Source of the DNA: Palaemon carinicauda | Taxonomy: Eukaryota > Arthropoda > Malacostraca > Decapoda > Palaemonidae | Direction: 5' to 3' | NCBI RefSeq assembly: GCF_036898095.1 | Contig: NC_090739.1 | Location: forward strand, 58,809,074-58,873,073 | DNA length: 64,000 nt | Part shown: positions 1-10,570 of the stretch, in pieces | How positions within the stretch are numbered: position 1 is the first letter of the stretch | Layout of the letters: every line of letters starts with the position of its first letter | Program-made: the position numbers and the translations under genes | The notes under the pieces: model-generated | What the model saw: only the letters and a program-made list of their open reading frames with translations | What the model was told of the DNA's origin: nothing | Database searches by the model: none

Positions 1-1
1 A

Positions 2-202
2 CCTGGACAACGGATTACTGCTCACTTCTCTGATTGTGGTGTTTTGGTAGCCCGTTTTGAGAATATGGCACTGCTCAAGGCTTTCATCGTGTGTCTGCAT
101 GCAGCTGATAGCCACAAGCCAGTAATGGACGGCCCCATCCCCATTGGCCCCAGGGTGGGACTGCCTACCGGCCCTGATCAGCAGAGGGAAGTACAAGAAT
201 AA
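2..202 (+). CDS. Possible 3' end of a host coding exon (partial at window edge)
   Basis: A reading frame is open from base 2 for 66 codons and closes with TAA at 200-202. The encoded tail contains FSDCGVLVARFENMALLKAF and a Gly/Pro-rich stretch near its end. The segment is clearly richer in G+C than the flanking AT-rich DNA and is followed by two AATAAA signals (419-424 and 443-448), as expected for a last exon plus 3' UTR. I do not recognise the protein, and no splice acceptor can be checked because the frame starts at the window edge. It could equally be a chance frame or a fragment of another repeat. Transcript evidence or the sequence to the left would decide. Confidence 0.25.
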   Translation, partial: PGQRITAHFSDCGVLVARFENMALLKAFIVCLHAADSHKPVMDGPIPIGPRVGLPTGPDQQREVQE

Positions 203-1030
203 TCACAGTAACACATCATTGCCAGGTGTATTATGGTTACTGTTGTATTTTGATATTCACAATAATACAACATGTGCAATGTATCTATCATTTCTATGAA
301 CCTCCCCTAATGTTCATATTGTTTTCTCTCCAAAGGCACTATTTAGTCGACATTTACTTGTAAAATATTTTAGAAAATTTAAATTTTCCCATTTTCTTTC
401 ACTTAGACACATGCCTCTAATAAAGTAATTGGACATTTTAGCAATAAACAGCCCAGTACTGAAGCACCAATATCTATTTGTATCCTTCCAGGTTCGCTGT
501 CATTATGGTTTAGATAAGATGTGCTACAAATTGCTTAGATTTTAATGCATTTTTAAGATGACTTCCTCTGTATTTATTAGCAATTACTGCATGTAGTGTT
601 TAAGGGTAATCATGACCCGCACTCTCTTTTTGTCTCATGATGAGAGTCATCCTGTGATTTATATAACTGTTGTGAGGAGTGCGTTTACTCCATGGTCCTG
701 CTCATGGAAAGGTGTTTCAATGGTGGCCTATGAAGTCAAAAGTTCAAAGAGCAAAAGGAAATTGGAACATATTTCATGAGAAAATCTATTGAAGACTAGC
801 CTAATTGATTATGTCTGGGATTTCAACAATAATGACCAGCCAGTGCCATTAGCTAATTAACTTAATCAGGTACGATTTGTTAGTGATGAGGTCCAAAAGC
901 TTAAGACATCCTTAGCTTCCTTTGTTAAACTTCAGAAGTCCAGCGAGTCCTCTCTTAAAGGCAGTAATTCTGATCCTACCTTCCCGACTGCCAGTGCTAA
1001 CCAACTTCTCAAGTTGAATTTAGTGGTAAT
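203..1030. other. Non-coding stretch, possible 3' UTR then intergenic
   Basis: No supportable coding sequence. AATAAA hexamers at 419-424 and 443-448 could be polyadenylation signals for the frame ending at 202. The remainder is AT-rich unique-looking DNA up to the edge of the DIRS-like element. Confidence 0.4.
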
Positions 1031-1245
1031 ATGACAAATTCAGAGATAATTTGTATTTTTCCCTAACTAATACAAACGTGAAGTTATTTATTGGGATTAT
1101 CTTTCAGCGGAGCTGGAAAATAGCCAATAGACATTAATTGCGAGGTGGCAACCCTTCCTAACTGCTTGAGCGGGTAAGCTGGGGGTGGCTGGGGGGTACC
1201 CAGCCGCCTCTATAATATACTCTCACAGCAGGGAGAGACATCACT
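1031..1245. repeat. DIRS-like left terminal repeat
   Basis: Left end of the DIRS-like element. Positions 1079-1245 match the reverse complement of about 6880-7027, including shared blocks around GATTATCTTTCAGCGGAGCT, GCGAGGTGGCAACCC and GGTACCCAGCCGCCTCTAT. The outer 47 bases (1031-1077) are not in the other terminus. They are mirrored in the internal region: 1048-1077 is a perfect 30-base inverted repeat of 1311-1340. Confidence 0.85.
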
Positions 1246-1310
1246 TTTGATTGCAAGCAGGACTTCTGGGGGACAGGTGATGGCGGGCCAATTCATATGA
1301 ATAACCCCAG

Positions 1311-1390
1311 GTTTGTATTAGTTAGGGAAAAATACAAATTGTCTCGGGATTTGTCATTTGTTTCCATACTAACAAACCTTCCGTTATTTA
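1311..1390. repeat. DIRS-like internal complementary region (ICR)
   Basis: Positions 1311-1356 are the reverse complement of the left outer tip (1031-1077, with a perfect 30-base core). Positions 1357-1390 are the reverse complement of the right outer tip (about 7027-7060), with one visible mismatch in the first bases. The two tips meet head to tail with about one shared base at the junction. This is the arrangement used in DIRS1 replication models to template completion of the ends and circle closure. Confidence 0.85.
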
Positions 1391-1863
1391 TTTTTATGGC
1401 TCACCATTAGGTGGGTGGAAGTCCTAGTTCTGGCATGGCTATTGACCCGGTTTTACCTAGTACAGTATATGACTATGGTCTAGGGAGAACTTTGACACCT
1501 TGCTAGAATATACAAAGTGAGTATAATAGCATCCTGTGCAATGCAGTGTAATATGAACACCTTTTGAGCTTACATAGGAAGACAAGACATATCCCATTGC
1601 TTACCTCGCAGAAAGCAATGGGGACGTGGAGAGTATATAAATTTATGACTTATACTAGGCTACACAAGGGAAGTGATAATTTCCTGCAGAGGTTGAAGCC
1701 AGCTTGCAGAGGGTCCCATGGTGCTGTACCCGAAGGGAGGGGAAAATGAAGAAAGGAAAGCCAGACATTCTCTCATTCATCCCAGTCTTAACCCGGGTAA
1801 CCAATGCCCTTAACCAGGTCCTAATTGTCCACCAAGGAGCCTGAGGTATTCTTAAACCACTTT

Positions 1864-3103
1864 TTAAGCAGCCACCATAGGACCGATAGTAAACATATCG
1901 AGTCTTCTGTGGATCATGTCTTTTAAATAATGGTCTGTGAAGGTGGTCTGTCTCTTCCACACGCCTGCTTGAAGTACTTGTAAACACGGAGAAGTTGCGT
2001 TTGAATGCCAGGGAAGTACTGATTCCCCTGACATCATTGGCTCCAAGTCGACGAGCCAGAGGAGGATCAGGAGCCAAGGCTCTTTTGATTACTTTGCGGA
2101 TCCAAGAGGAAACCGTGTTATTAGTGATCCTCCTCTCTACTCTCCCTGAGTTAACAAACAGAGGTGTTAGTTGGGGTCGTGTTGCTGCAGTATGTTTAAG
2201 ATAGTATCTCAAACTCCTCACTGGGCATAGTAACAACTGATCTGGGTCATTGGTTACAGAACGAAGACTTGTTATCTGAAAGGGCCTGAATCTATGGTCC
2301 AGCACCCCTGGATTTTGAGTCTTAGCAATAAACTCATGGATGTAGCTGAGTGTCATTTCCCCCATCCCCTTTAATGGGAGATGTCAAACGAGAGGTCATG
2401 ACTCTCTTTGCTGAGGCTAAAGTGAGCAGGAACGCCGATTCAAAGTGAGGTTTCGGTCAGTTGCATGGCGTAAAGGTTCCTAGGGAGGTTCTTTTAAGGA
2501 TCTCAAGAAGCGAACCCCGTTCCAAGGAAAAGCCTAATCTCTGATTGGGGGCAAGTGATCTCATTGCTCCGTACGAGTATAGATAGCTCCAACGAAGAGG
2601 AATCATCTACTCCCTTCAGCTCAAAGGCAAGTCTTAAGGCTGAGCGATAACCTTTCACCACCGAGACTGAGGGAGCTTTTCCTCCCGAAGGTATACAAGG
2701 AACTCCACTATTACTGGAATAGTGGTATCGAGTGGAGAGATATTCCTTCCATGACACCAACCACAGATTACTCTTCATTTTGCTTGATAGACCTAGGCTG
2801 AGGAACTATGCAAGTAAGCGGACATTCTTTCTGTAACTTGTCGTGAAAACTCCTTCTGAGAGGGGAGACGCTGGATAGTCTCCACGAGTGAAGTGAAAGT
2901 GACTGCACGGTCTTATGAAAGATGTTCGTGTGTAGTTGTTTGAGTAGATCTGGTCGTGGAGGGACCTCTTTTGTTAGAAGTTGCAGGATGTTTAGTAACC
3001 ACTCTGCATGATGCCATAGCGGAGGTACAAGGGTCATCATTAGATCTTTGGATGCTTTGGTCTTGTTGAGCAGTCTTTTCATCAGACAAAATGGCATACA
3101 CAT
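1864..3103 (-). pseudogene. DIRS-like tyrosine recombinase (integrase), frameshifted
   Basis: C-terminal part of the DIRS-like pol. On the minus strand, a linker (3103-2768, with PLWHHAEWLLNILQLL) leads into an N-terminal SAM-like segment (2778-2503, SVVKGYRSALRLAFELKG). Next come an ASAKRV arginine box near 2420, CPVRSLRYYL near 2220, GANDVRGISTSLAF near 2030 and the catalytic tyrosine segment DHYLKDM near 1930. The family breaks and rejoins DNA with an Arg/His/Arg/Tyr active site to integrate circular cDNA. The HxxR box here reads N-D-V-R, so the usual histidine is replaced by asparagine. The arginine box and the tyrosine lie in different frames from the central domain, with shifts near 2380 and 1985. 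The protein is therefore dead in this copy. Confidence 0.85.
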
Positions 3104-3170
3104 CGATGTTGTCTCACCGTTGTTAAAATGTATCTTGCCATAGAGCCTGAGGGTCCGAGACTGGAGAACA

Positions 3171-4520
3171 TTACAGTGGAAGCTTGCTGTTCAGAGATGT
3201 TGCGAACAGGTCTACAGTCGGGGAATCCCACAAAGTCAGGACTTTGTTAGCTATCTGATGATTTAAAGACCATTTGGAGCCTACTATCTGAGTCGCTCTG
3301 CTCAGATTGTCCGCGATCACATTCCTCTTGCCTGGAATGATGCAAGCTGATAGAGACACCGAATGCTCTTCTGTCCATCTGAGGATCTTTACTGCAAGAT
3401 GGCATAGAGGCTGCAAAAAGGTACCGCCCTATTTGTTTATGTAAACCATTACTGTGGTGTTGTCGCTCATCAAAACCACAGAGTGACCTGCCAGCAACTG
3501 TTGGAACTGATGAAGAGCTAGGTAAGCTGACCAAAGGCCGGAGATTGTATGGTGCAGCAAGTGAGCCCCACACCATTCTTTTGATGCATCTGTGAAGAGC
3601 ATCAAATCTAGAGGGGGAACGAGAAGATTCTGGCCCCGTTGAAGGTTTTCGTCTACCATCCACCGATTCAAATCCGTCACCTGATCCTGCTGAAGAAGGG
3701 TGCAGCCAGTTCCTTCAGTCTGTGTACTCTTTCGTCTGATGGGAAGACTTTCTCCTGGACGGTGGTCATTGTCATATCAAGGTTTACCAGTCTTTGAGAA
3801 GGTTGCAGTAATGGCTGCTCGTGATTTATCAGGACCCCCAGTTCCCGACAAAACTTAGGAAGCATGTCTCGGTGATGAAGAAAGGCCATCTCCGAGTCTG
3901 CTAGGATCAGCCAGTCATCCAGATATCTGAGAAGACGGATGTAGTTCCTGTGAGCCCAAGATGACACTGGGGCTAACACTTAGGTGAATACCTGAGGAGC
4001 TGTCACGAGACCTAAGCATAGAACCTTGAACTGGTATGTCTTTTCGTGGTGTGTGAATCTTAGATACTTCCTTGAAGATGAATGGGTTGGGATCTGAAAG
4101 TATGCGTCCTACAGATCCAGTGTGCACATGAAGTCCCTTGGATGAACTGCTTGGATGACCATGTCTGCCATCTCCATTCTGAACTGAGTCTGTTGCACAA
4201 ACTTGTTCGGAGGGGAGAGAGAGATGACTGGTCTCCAACCTCCAGTCGACTTTTTCACCAGAAAAATTCAACTGTAGAAGCTGGGAGACTCATCCGCAAC
4301 CTCTTGGAGAGCACCCTTTTGCAGCATGGTCTGGACTTTGGCTCTGAGGGCCAGTTCCTTTGCGGTTCCCTTTGCGTAGAAGCTTAGATGCACTGGATCC
4401 TGAGTCAGAGGAGGGAGAGATTGAATGAACGGGACACGATACCCTAGGGCGATCACTTCAACCATCCAGCGGCTACCTCCCTTTCCTTCCCTCTTTCCTC
4501 TGAAGGACTGGGTCCCTATC
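3171..4520 (-). pseudogene. DIRS-like reverse transcriptase and RNase H, frameshifted
   Basis: Read on the minus strand. An N-terminal segment around 4465-4268 is followed by an RT palm: SGEKVDWRLETSHLSLPSE near 4240, then the catalytic YLDD box inside LRYLDDWLILADSE near 3910. RNase H follows near 3620 (LMLFTDASKEWCGAHL) and 3470 (VVLMSDNTTVMVYIN). The stretch near 3330-3190 (IPGKRNVIADNLSRA, then SPTVDLFATSLNSKLP) is the characteristic RNase-H-to-recombinase transition of DIRS-group elements. Products would copy the element RNA and remove the RNA strand. At least four frames are needed to follow the protein from 4465 to 3171, so it is inactive. Confidence 0.88.
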
Positions 4521-6830
4521 TGGTCTTTGGATGGGAAGGGCTGCTTAGACGCTTTGAAGGTCCAGAGGACCTAGAAGTTGATGGGTGAGAAGAGGAAGGT
4601 GCTTGCTGAGTCCGGGAAGACTGGGAAAGTCTACCATAGGGCCTCAATGTCATGGCCCTATGGAGGAGAGAATCGTTCAACCATTTCCTCCATCGCCCAG
4701 CAGCCTTCTCTATCTCTTCTGGAACAAAGATAAAAGAACCCTCAAGGGTGGAGTTCCACCTTCAGCACCTACTTGTGGAATTTCCCAATGACGCCATCCC
4801 TTCTCTTAAAAATGTTATTCACCCCTAAGTTGACAATGTAGTGCAATAAAAACTCAAGAGTTCAGGTACCTGACAATAGGTAAGACTGCAAAGTCTTCCT
4901 GGACGACTCCTTTGAAAGATCATGGGAGTGGACTATGAAGCCCAAGGATCTTAGCCATAGATCAAGCCATGAAGCAGCCTGCATGGCGTACTTCACACCT
5001 CTCTCTATATTTGGGAGCTCAACTGCCGAGAGGAAGGCCCTTAAAGAGGTGAGGGTTTGAGTTGGGGTACCCTTCGTTAGAGACTCTACCGAAGGGTCGA
5101 GGGACATGGTGGAATGAGGTTCCCCTTAGATCTCATAATACATCCTTAGTAAAACAAACGGAAGTGGAAGGGACCTCAGGATACTAGAAGTTCCAGCTAT
5201 CTGAGCGATAGCTTTCTTTTTGGTGGGTGTCAAACCCTGAGACCAGGGCAAAGCTGCACTGGACGTGGAAGGTTTCTGGGTCTCAAATATTTCATCGAGA
5301 ACCATATCCTTCCCTTCCTGGATGGTGGAACCAGGAGTAGACAGCCTGTTGATGGCCCTCATGCCAGCAAGGACCTGCCAAAAGGTGTGCTCCGACTCAC
5401 GTCTCTCTTGTTCAGAGTGATAGTCCAGACTAGCTGCCTTTGGAAGATTCTCGTTATTGGAATCTAAGGGGTCGTCTACCTCCAGGCTCACATTCAGTCT
5501 GTTCAGTCTGGGGTAAGTCAGGGTCATCAACTGTATCACTGGATGGACCCACCACAGGGGACCGTCTCTTTGCCTCAACCCTTCAAGCTTCCCTTGCCGC
5601 AGCATTCTTGAATGGGAGCATCTAGCTCTCATTCGAGGATGGTGTGAATGTCACGAGTCACTGTCTCACGAACGTGAGCATAGGCCTCATGAACGAGAAG
5701 GTCGTTCTAGTGAACGGTACCCTCGTGAGCATTAACACTGCCTTTGTGAACGGGAACGTCGTCCTCGCGAGCGCTCGCGAGCATCTGGCCCTAGGTCTAG
5801 ACTGTGCTAGTGATTGCATGGAACACGATCGCGAGACTTGTCCTCACGAAGAGGAAGGCCTCCGAGGAGAACGTTGAGGCCTGTGGTCTCGTGAGCGTGA
5901 AGCTCTAGAGCATGAGCGCATTCTAAAAGAAGAGCGCCCGGATCGTGATGACCTACGATCCGTCAGATCTTCTGATTGTTGCGAACAGTGATCAGGGGAA
6001 GAGTGTTCAGATAGGCGAGGCGATGGCAATACTGGTCTTTTAGCGCTGATGGTGGTAGTAGTGCTGGTCCCCGGAAGATCTACACCTGCAACCTGTGAGG
6101 AGAAACAAAGGGTTGAGGGTTAGGGGACGATGAGGTCCTAAGATAGCGAGCGGGTTCGTCGTCAGCAGGAGGCCGTTGGAGAGGTGAATGCGAGCGTCCA
6201 CCTTGTCTACGTGTGGAAGGGTCAGGAGAGGGCGAAAGCTTCACCTCGCACAGTTCCAGAGCGTGAGTTGTCGACAGCTACGTAGAAGGGTTCTTCCTAG
6301 CACCACACTGAAGAAGGAGCAGCAGCTCCTCCTTCGAAGGGGGTCCCAAAATCCCTAAGGACAACCACAACTGCAAAAAATCTGAAAGGCGAGAATGGCT
6401 CTCCGGTGACTGGAGGTGAAGTTGCTTCTCTAGGGGAAGTAACAACATCCCCAGTACCCTAGGGTTGCCAAGGAGTGAGTCGATCTGTGCTCCTACTCGA
6501 TCGCCCCTTGGAGGAGCGCGAGCGAGAAGGAGCTTTAGAAAAAGATTTGGGGGTACAAGAAGAAGAAGAATGCCCTTTCCTTGCCCCTGAGGGAGAAAGA
6601 TTGCACTTCGCCTTCTTCCTGCATCCCCCAAAATTTCTCCCATTGGGAGGCAGGCCACTCCCTACACTCTGTGCAGGGCAAGCCCTGCACGCAGCGATGC
6701 CCTCTGCACAAAGGACACAGAGAGTGCATATCAGTCTCCAACGAAGACATGAAAATACCGCACGCTGCACACTCGCGCCCTGGACAGGTTTGCATGAAGG
6801 CGATCAAGGAGAGAACATACACACCTGAAA
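4521..6830 (-). pseudogene. DIRS-like Gag-type protein, degenerate
   Basis: Upstream coding region of the DIRS-like element on the minus strand. The first part (6825-6535) has a cysteine-rich module with CPLCRGHRC and CTECREW, then a Ser/Lys-rich tract. A middle part (about 6030-5640) is Arg/Ser-rich (for example RSSRSGRSSFRMRSCSRASR), made of degenerate GTGAGCG/GTGAACG-like motifs in the DNA. The C-terminal part (5632-4862) has a longer globular region with HTFWQVLAGMRAINRL and VKYAMQAASWLDLWLRSLG. The likely role is nucleocapsid-like packaging of element RNA. Assignment rests on position upstream of RT and the general organisation of DIRS elements. Several frameshifts break it, and exact starts cannot be fixed. 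Confidence 0.6.
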
Positions 6831-6879
6831 AGAGAAAGCAAAATAAAAATCTCTAACAAGCCAAAGGAAAAAGTGGCAC

Positions 6880-7060
6880 TTCTCACTGCTGTGAGAGTTT
6901 AAATAGAGGCGGCTGGGTACCCCCCTAGCCACCCTTAGCCTACCCGCTCAAGCGGTTATGCAGGGTTGCCACCTCGCAATTAAAGTCTAATGGCTACCTT
7001 CCAGCTCCGCTGAAAGATAATCCAAATAAATAACGGAAGGTTTGTTAGTATGGGAACAAA
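6880..7060. repeat. DIRS-like right terminal repeat (5' end of the coding strand)
   Basis: Inverted counterpart of the left terminus. It contains the complement of the GGTACCCAGCCGCCTCTAT and GCGAGGTGGCAACCC blocks. The last 34 bases (7027-7060) are specific to this end and are mirrored in the internal complementary region at 1357-1390. As the element is read on the minus strand, this is its upstream end and probably holds the promoter. Confidence 0.83.
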
Positions 7061-7633
7061 GTGTTTCTTTCAGTAAGGGTTCTGTGCAGTGCAGGTTCGA
7101 AATCCTCTCACTTTGCCTCAAAGTCTTCCATTGCTTTAGTCCCTTCTGCTACTAAACCTCTACATTCCCACAATCCTAGTCACTCTTTTAGACAACTAGA
7201 TTGTGAGGCAGAAAACAACTCGCTAAATAAGCAATCTTAAGTAACCTTCTAATGCATACTCATATGTGAATGGCATTGGTTATCCTTTGATTCCCTTAGA
7301 TCTTATTGGGGTGAATGAAATCTCAGGTTAAGTAGATTTTACTTACAGCTCTCTAGGCTAAAATACTTTTCCTATTGACATCAGCTTCAGATAAACACTT
7401 AAGTGAACTACAAACTCTGTCAAAGTAGGCTTTACGGAACATAAGAATATCTTGTCCCTCTTGACTTCATTCAGAGCCAATAATGATTTTAAAGCTAAGA
7501 GTTTGCTTCAATTTTTTTCTTTTACATTTCTTCCTGTAAAATAAATGAAAGCGTGTCATCATAAAACAGATTTTTTTTTTGTCCAGTGAGAGCTGTTCTG
7601 CATTATGTGGACAAAACTACAGCCATTATAGGT

Positions 7634-7671
<38 letters not shown>

Positions 7672-8316
7672 TGATAAGGGTTCTCCATCGCACTCTAACC
7701 AAAAATGAAATGCCATTTTCAGTTTAATAATTGCAGAAATCTTTCTTTGGAGAGAGTTAAACAGTACCCCAATGGCGTACAAAGTTGGTTTTTGCTAAAC
7801 ATTACCTTAAAGAATCCTAGTTTGCTTGTCAAAATTGCTGGGCTCTAGGTCAGTGGATGCAGATGCAGAGGATGTTGTCTAATTAATTTGGAATTCATTT
7901 AATGTATAAGTCTCTTTTATACAAGAATATTAAGTTTAATTTGGTAAACTATCAAAAGTATCATTTGGAGCCAATCAAATGTATCATTTAGAAACAATCT
8001 GCAGTCCAGTATTCTAAATAGGTTTAGTAAACAAAGTGGAGAGCTGTATTTTGAGATGGTTTGTTGCAAGTCATCTATACCAGGTTATACTGTAAAATAT
8101 TGACCATATTATACCTCTTTAACTTTTGATTAACATATCTTTTTCCTTAACTGGCCTTCTATCTCCAACAGAGATTGGAAGTCAGTAATATGAACATATG
8201 GGGAAGCTCATTGAAACTAATGGAATTTTACCAATAAAATCATTTATTTCTATATCTAGTATTCCTTCACCCTATTGCAGCTGATGTTTTGCAGGCACAG
8301 TTCATTATATACTTTA

Positions 8317-8318
<2 letters not shown>
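7061..8318. other. No gene seen; poly-T tract
   Basis: AT-rich DNA without a supportable gene. It contains a 35-base run of T at 7636-7670 on the plus strand. That could be the poly-A tail of an unidentified minus-strand retroposed sequence, but no matching element body was recognised. Confidence 0.4.
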
Positions 8319-8396
<78 letters not shown>

Positions 8397-8397
8397 T
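8319..8397. repeat. Compound (AT)n-(GT)n microsatellite
   Basis: An uninterrupted AT dinucleotide tract of about 60 bases (8319-8378) runs directly into a GT tract ending near 8396. Confidence 0.95.
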
Positions 8398-9000
8398 TTT
8401 TTAATCTCACATATTTTCTGCTAGATTGCGCAAACCAGAGAGACATGAGAAAGTGTAAATTCTGATGTAAACAACGATTTTTTACTTCCTGCCTTAGCTG
8501 AAGAGGGAGGGTGAACATCGCTAGAGCTTTTTGAACATTCAGCGCAAGCGCATCCGTTCCCACCAGCTAATCCCTACCACCACCCAGCTGGAGGAGAGGC
8601 CTCATAGCCCTACACCGGCAGGATGCTATAAAATCTATGTTGAGAGAAGGAAATATCTGAATAATTGCTAAAGTATCAAGTGTCATTAAAATGCAGTGAT
8701 AGTTTAAGTATGCTTAATAGATAAACGATACTTTATTGCCATGCTACCCATGCTTGTAAGTAATTGTGCAATAAACCATCTCTGTCTTAAAAGTTAAACG
8801 CCATTTGATATCCTCTCTCCTGTATTGAGCTTCATATTTGTGTGCATTTAACATCATATATCACAAAAGTATCATCTCGCGGCATCTCGCCTTGCAGCTT
8901 CTCTTAAATATGCATCATTTGTGTTCACATCGTGTTACAATAACTTATGTTCCTGTGTTTAGTGAATTTTTAGTGTGTTTTTATTTTTGTTTCAAGCTTT

Positions 9001-9755
9001 GTGGCGCCACCCAAACGCCCTGCTCCTTCTAAGACTTCTGGTAGTGAGCCTAAGCAGCAAAGGAAGATGCTGAGCTTAGTTGAAAAGGTGAAACTTCTCA
9101 ACATGTTGAAAGAAGACAGAAATTTTGTGGTAGTTGGACGCCATTACAGCATCGCTGAGTCGAACGTTTGCTACATTAAGAAAGATGAGAAGAATATCAG
9201 CAAAACTGCATCGATGATTTTCAACAGAGCAGTGAAAAGAGTGGGTATTCCTTGCAATAAGAGTGTAATGAAGATGGAATCTGCTTGGCTCTATGGATTG
9301 CAGATTGCCAAAAGAAAAACACAAGCTTGAACACCAACAAGATCTGAACAAAGGCGAAAACCCTGCAAGATAACCTTGCACCTGATGACGATGACGACAT
9401 TAATGACAAGGAAGAGGACATCGATTACCCACAATCAGGAACGTCTAGTGATTCCTTGAAGAATAAACTTTTGTTCAATGCCAGCAAGGGCTAGTTAGAA
9501 AAGTTTCAAAAATGATTCGGGCTATGGAGTGTTTCGATGTATGGCGAAGCTACCTCTACAGCATAACGATACATTGAGGAGGAGATCCCTCTACTTATTG
9601 AAGAAGGCAGCTATCTTTCTGAACAAGTTTTTAATATGGATGAGATGGGGTTGTTTTGGAAGAGGATGCCGTTTCACACGTTCTTGTTCAAGGATGAGGT
9701 AAAAAGGCCAGGCTTTCAAGGCACATAAAGACCGTGTGACAAGTCCAAAAACCTG
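9001..9755 (+). pseudogene. Tigger/pogo-like transposase, N-terminal half
   Basis: Starts with GTG where the family would have ATG: the peptide reads (M)APPKRPAPSKTSG. A CENP-B-type helix-turn-helix follows (SLVEKVKLLNMLKEDRNF, then VVVGRHYSIAESNVCYIKK). The frame breaks at a TGA near 9328, then resumes through an acidic stretch (DDDDDINDKEEDIDY) and a TAG near 9491. The first catalytic aspartate region of the DDE/D transposase follows (VFNMDEMGLFWKRM, near 9640). Between the GTGTGAC at 9733 and the BEL insertion about 25-30 codons usual for the family look deleted. The family cuts and pastes DNA with TA target duplications. This copy is dead: start lost, stops, a deletion and a BEL/Pao element inserted after 9760. 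Confidence 0.85.
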
Positions 9756-9760
9756 AGTGC
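9756..9760. repeat. BEL-1 target site duplication, left (AGTGC)
   Basis: AGTGC directly precedes the 5' LTR, and the same five bases follow the 3' LTR at 17682-17686. Five-base duplications are usual for BEL/Pao integrases. Confidence 0.93.
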
Positions 9761-10548
9761 TATCGTGACTTACGATGAAATCACGATAGTGTATATATAA
9801 AGACCAGTAAACAGTCTTTTATCTTTTATTTCGTAAGGGATATATTATGAACATTATGCAATGTGAGATGCGTAGAAAATTATAATCGTTGTATTGAATT
9901 ATTTTGTAATAATATAATATTTCTTTTTGTCGAAGTTTTTGTAAGGCAAATATATATCAAATAGTTGTTTGACTCTAAGCAATCGTTAACGAGTTGTTAG
10001 TGTTTGTTTTGACGAATGCGGGTCGCGCATACGTGGATCTTCAGTTGTCTTTGAGTAATATAACTCAGAAGGAGTTAGTACCGGCTCATGTACGTGACAG
10101 TGAGGGTTATAGTTACCTTACGGTATCTCAGGGGAGGGAAGGAATTAACACGCCTACGAGAGAAGTTCTTACCATCATGGATTAAAAGCTAAGTCAAGGT
10201 TTTATAAGTGTTTTGTTATGTTAGTGATATTGAAGGGCATGCATGCACGTTAGATATCGTTACTGACATACATTTGTAAAATAGGACTGTACTTCGGGTT
10301 GCCGGATAGGAAATGTTACAATGAATAGTTAAGGTTAGTAATAAATGTGAATATTTTTATTCCTGGTCAAATAATGATTTAAACACAACGCAATGTCTCG
10401 ATTTATTGAATGATAGGAACAGAAAAGAATCCTTGAAAATCTGTTAAAGAACCTGGTAATATGCAAACCAAATTAGGGTAAGTTTAGGTTTTCATATTTA
10501 TTGAAGATTCTATATGTTTACTATTTTAGATTCTTTTGAGTAAATATA
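9761..10548 (+). repeat. BEL-1 5' LTR (788 bp)
   Basis: Direct repeat of 16894-17681 with the same length. The first 28 bases contain a perfect 8-base inverted repeat (TATCGTGA at 9761-9768 and TCACGATA at 9781-9788) followed by a TATA box (TATATAAA, 9794-9801). Ends in ...TAAATATA just before the primer binding site. Confidence 0.95.
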
Positions 10549-10552
10549 TAAT

Positions 10553-10570
10553 TGGTGCCGTGACCAGGAT
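10553..10570 (+). promoter_or_regulatory. BEL-1 primer binding site
   Basis: TGGTGCCGTGACCAGGAT lies four bases after the 5' LTR. It begins with TGG, complementary to a tRNA CCA end, as needed to prime minus-strand synthesis. I have not assigned the tRNA. Confidence 0.75.

Larger units (their letters stand above)
1031..7060 (-). mobile_element. DIRS1-like tyrosine-recombinase retrotransposon, about 6.0 kb, degenerate
   Basis: A minus-strand element with gag-like, reverse transcriptase, RNase H and tyrosine recombinase remnants in the order typical of DIRS1-group retrotransposons. Its ends are imperfect inverted repeats (about 1078-1245 against 6880-7027). An internal complementary region at 1311-1390 carries the reverse complements of both outer tips side by side. 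Such elements move through a circular intermediate and are inserted by the recombinase, so no target duplication is expected; none is evident. Boundaries come from where the internal region stops matching the tips: 1031 on the left and 7060 on the right. The coding regions contain frameshifts and stops, so this copy is not autonomous. Confidence 0.88.

Noticed and set aside
7090..7102. GGTTCGAAATCC resembling a tRNA/SINE B box
   Set aside because: No matching A box or cloverleaf at the right distance, so neither a tRNA gene nor a SINE can be supported.
8267..8563. 98-codon ORF with IYIYIY run
   Set aside because: Runs through the (AT)n-(GT)n microsatellite; no domain.
9994..10185. 63-codon ORF in the BEL-1 5' LTR, also open in the 3' LTR (17127-17318)
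   Set aside because: It starts at TTG, has no ATG, and several of the LTR differences change amino acids. It is open in both copies simply because the LTRs are duplicates of the same sequence.
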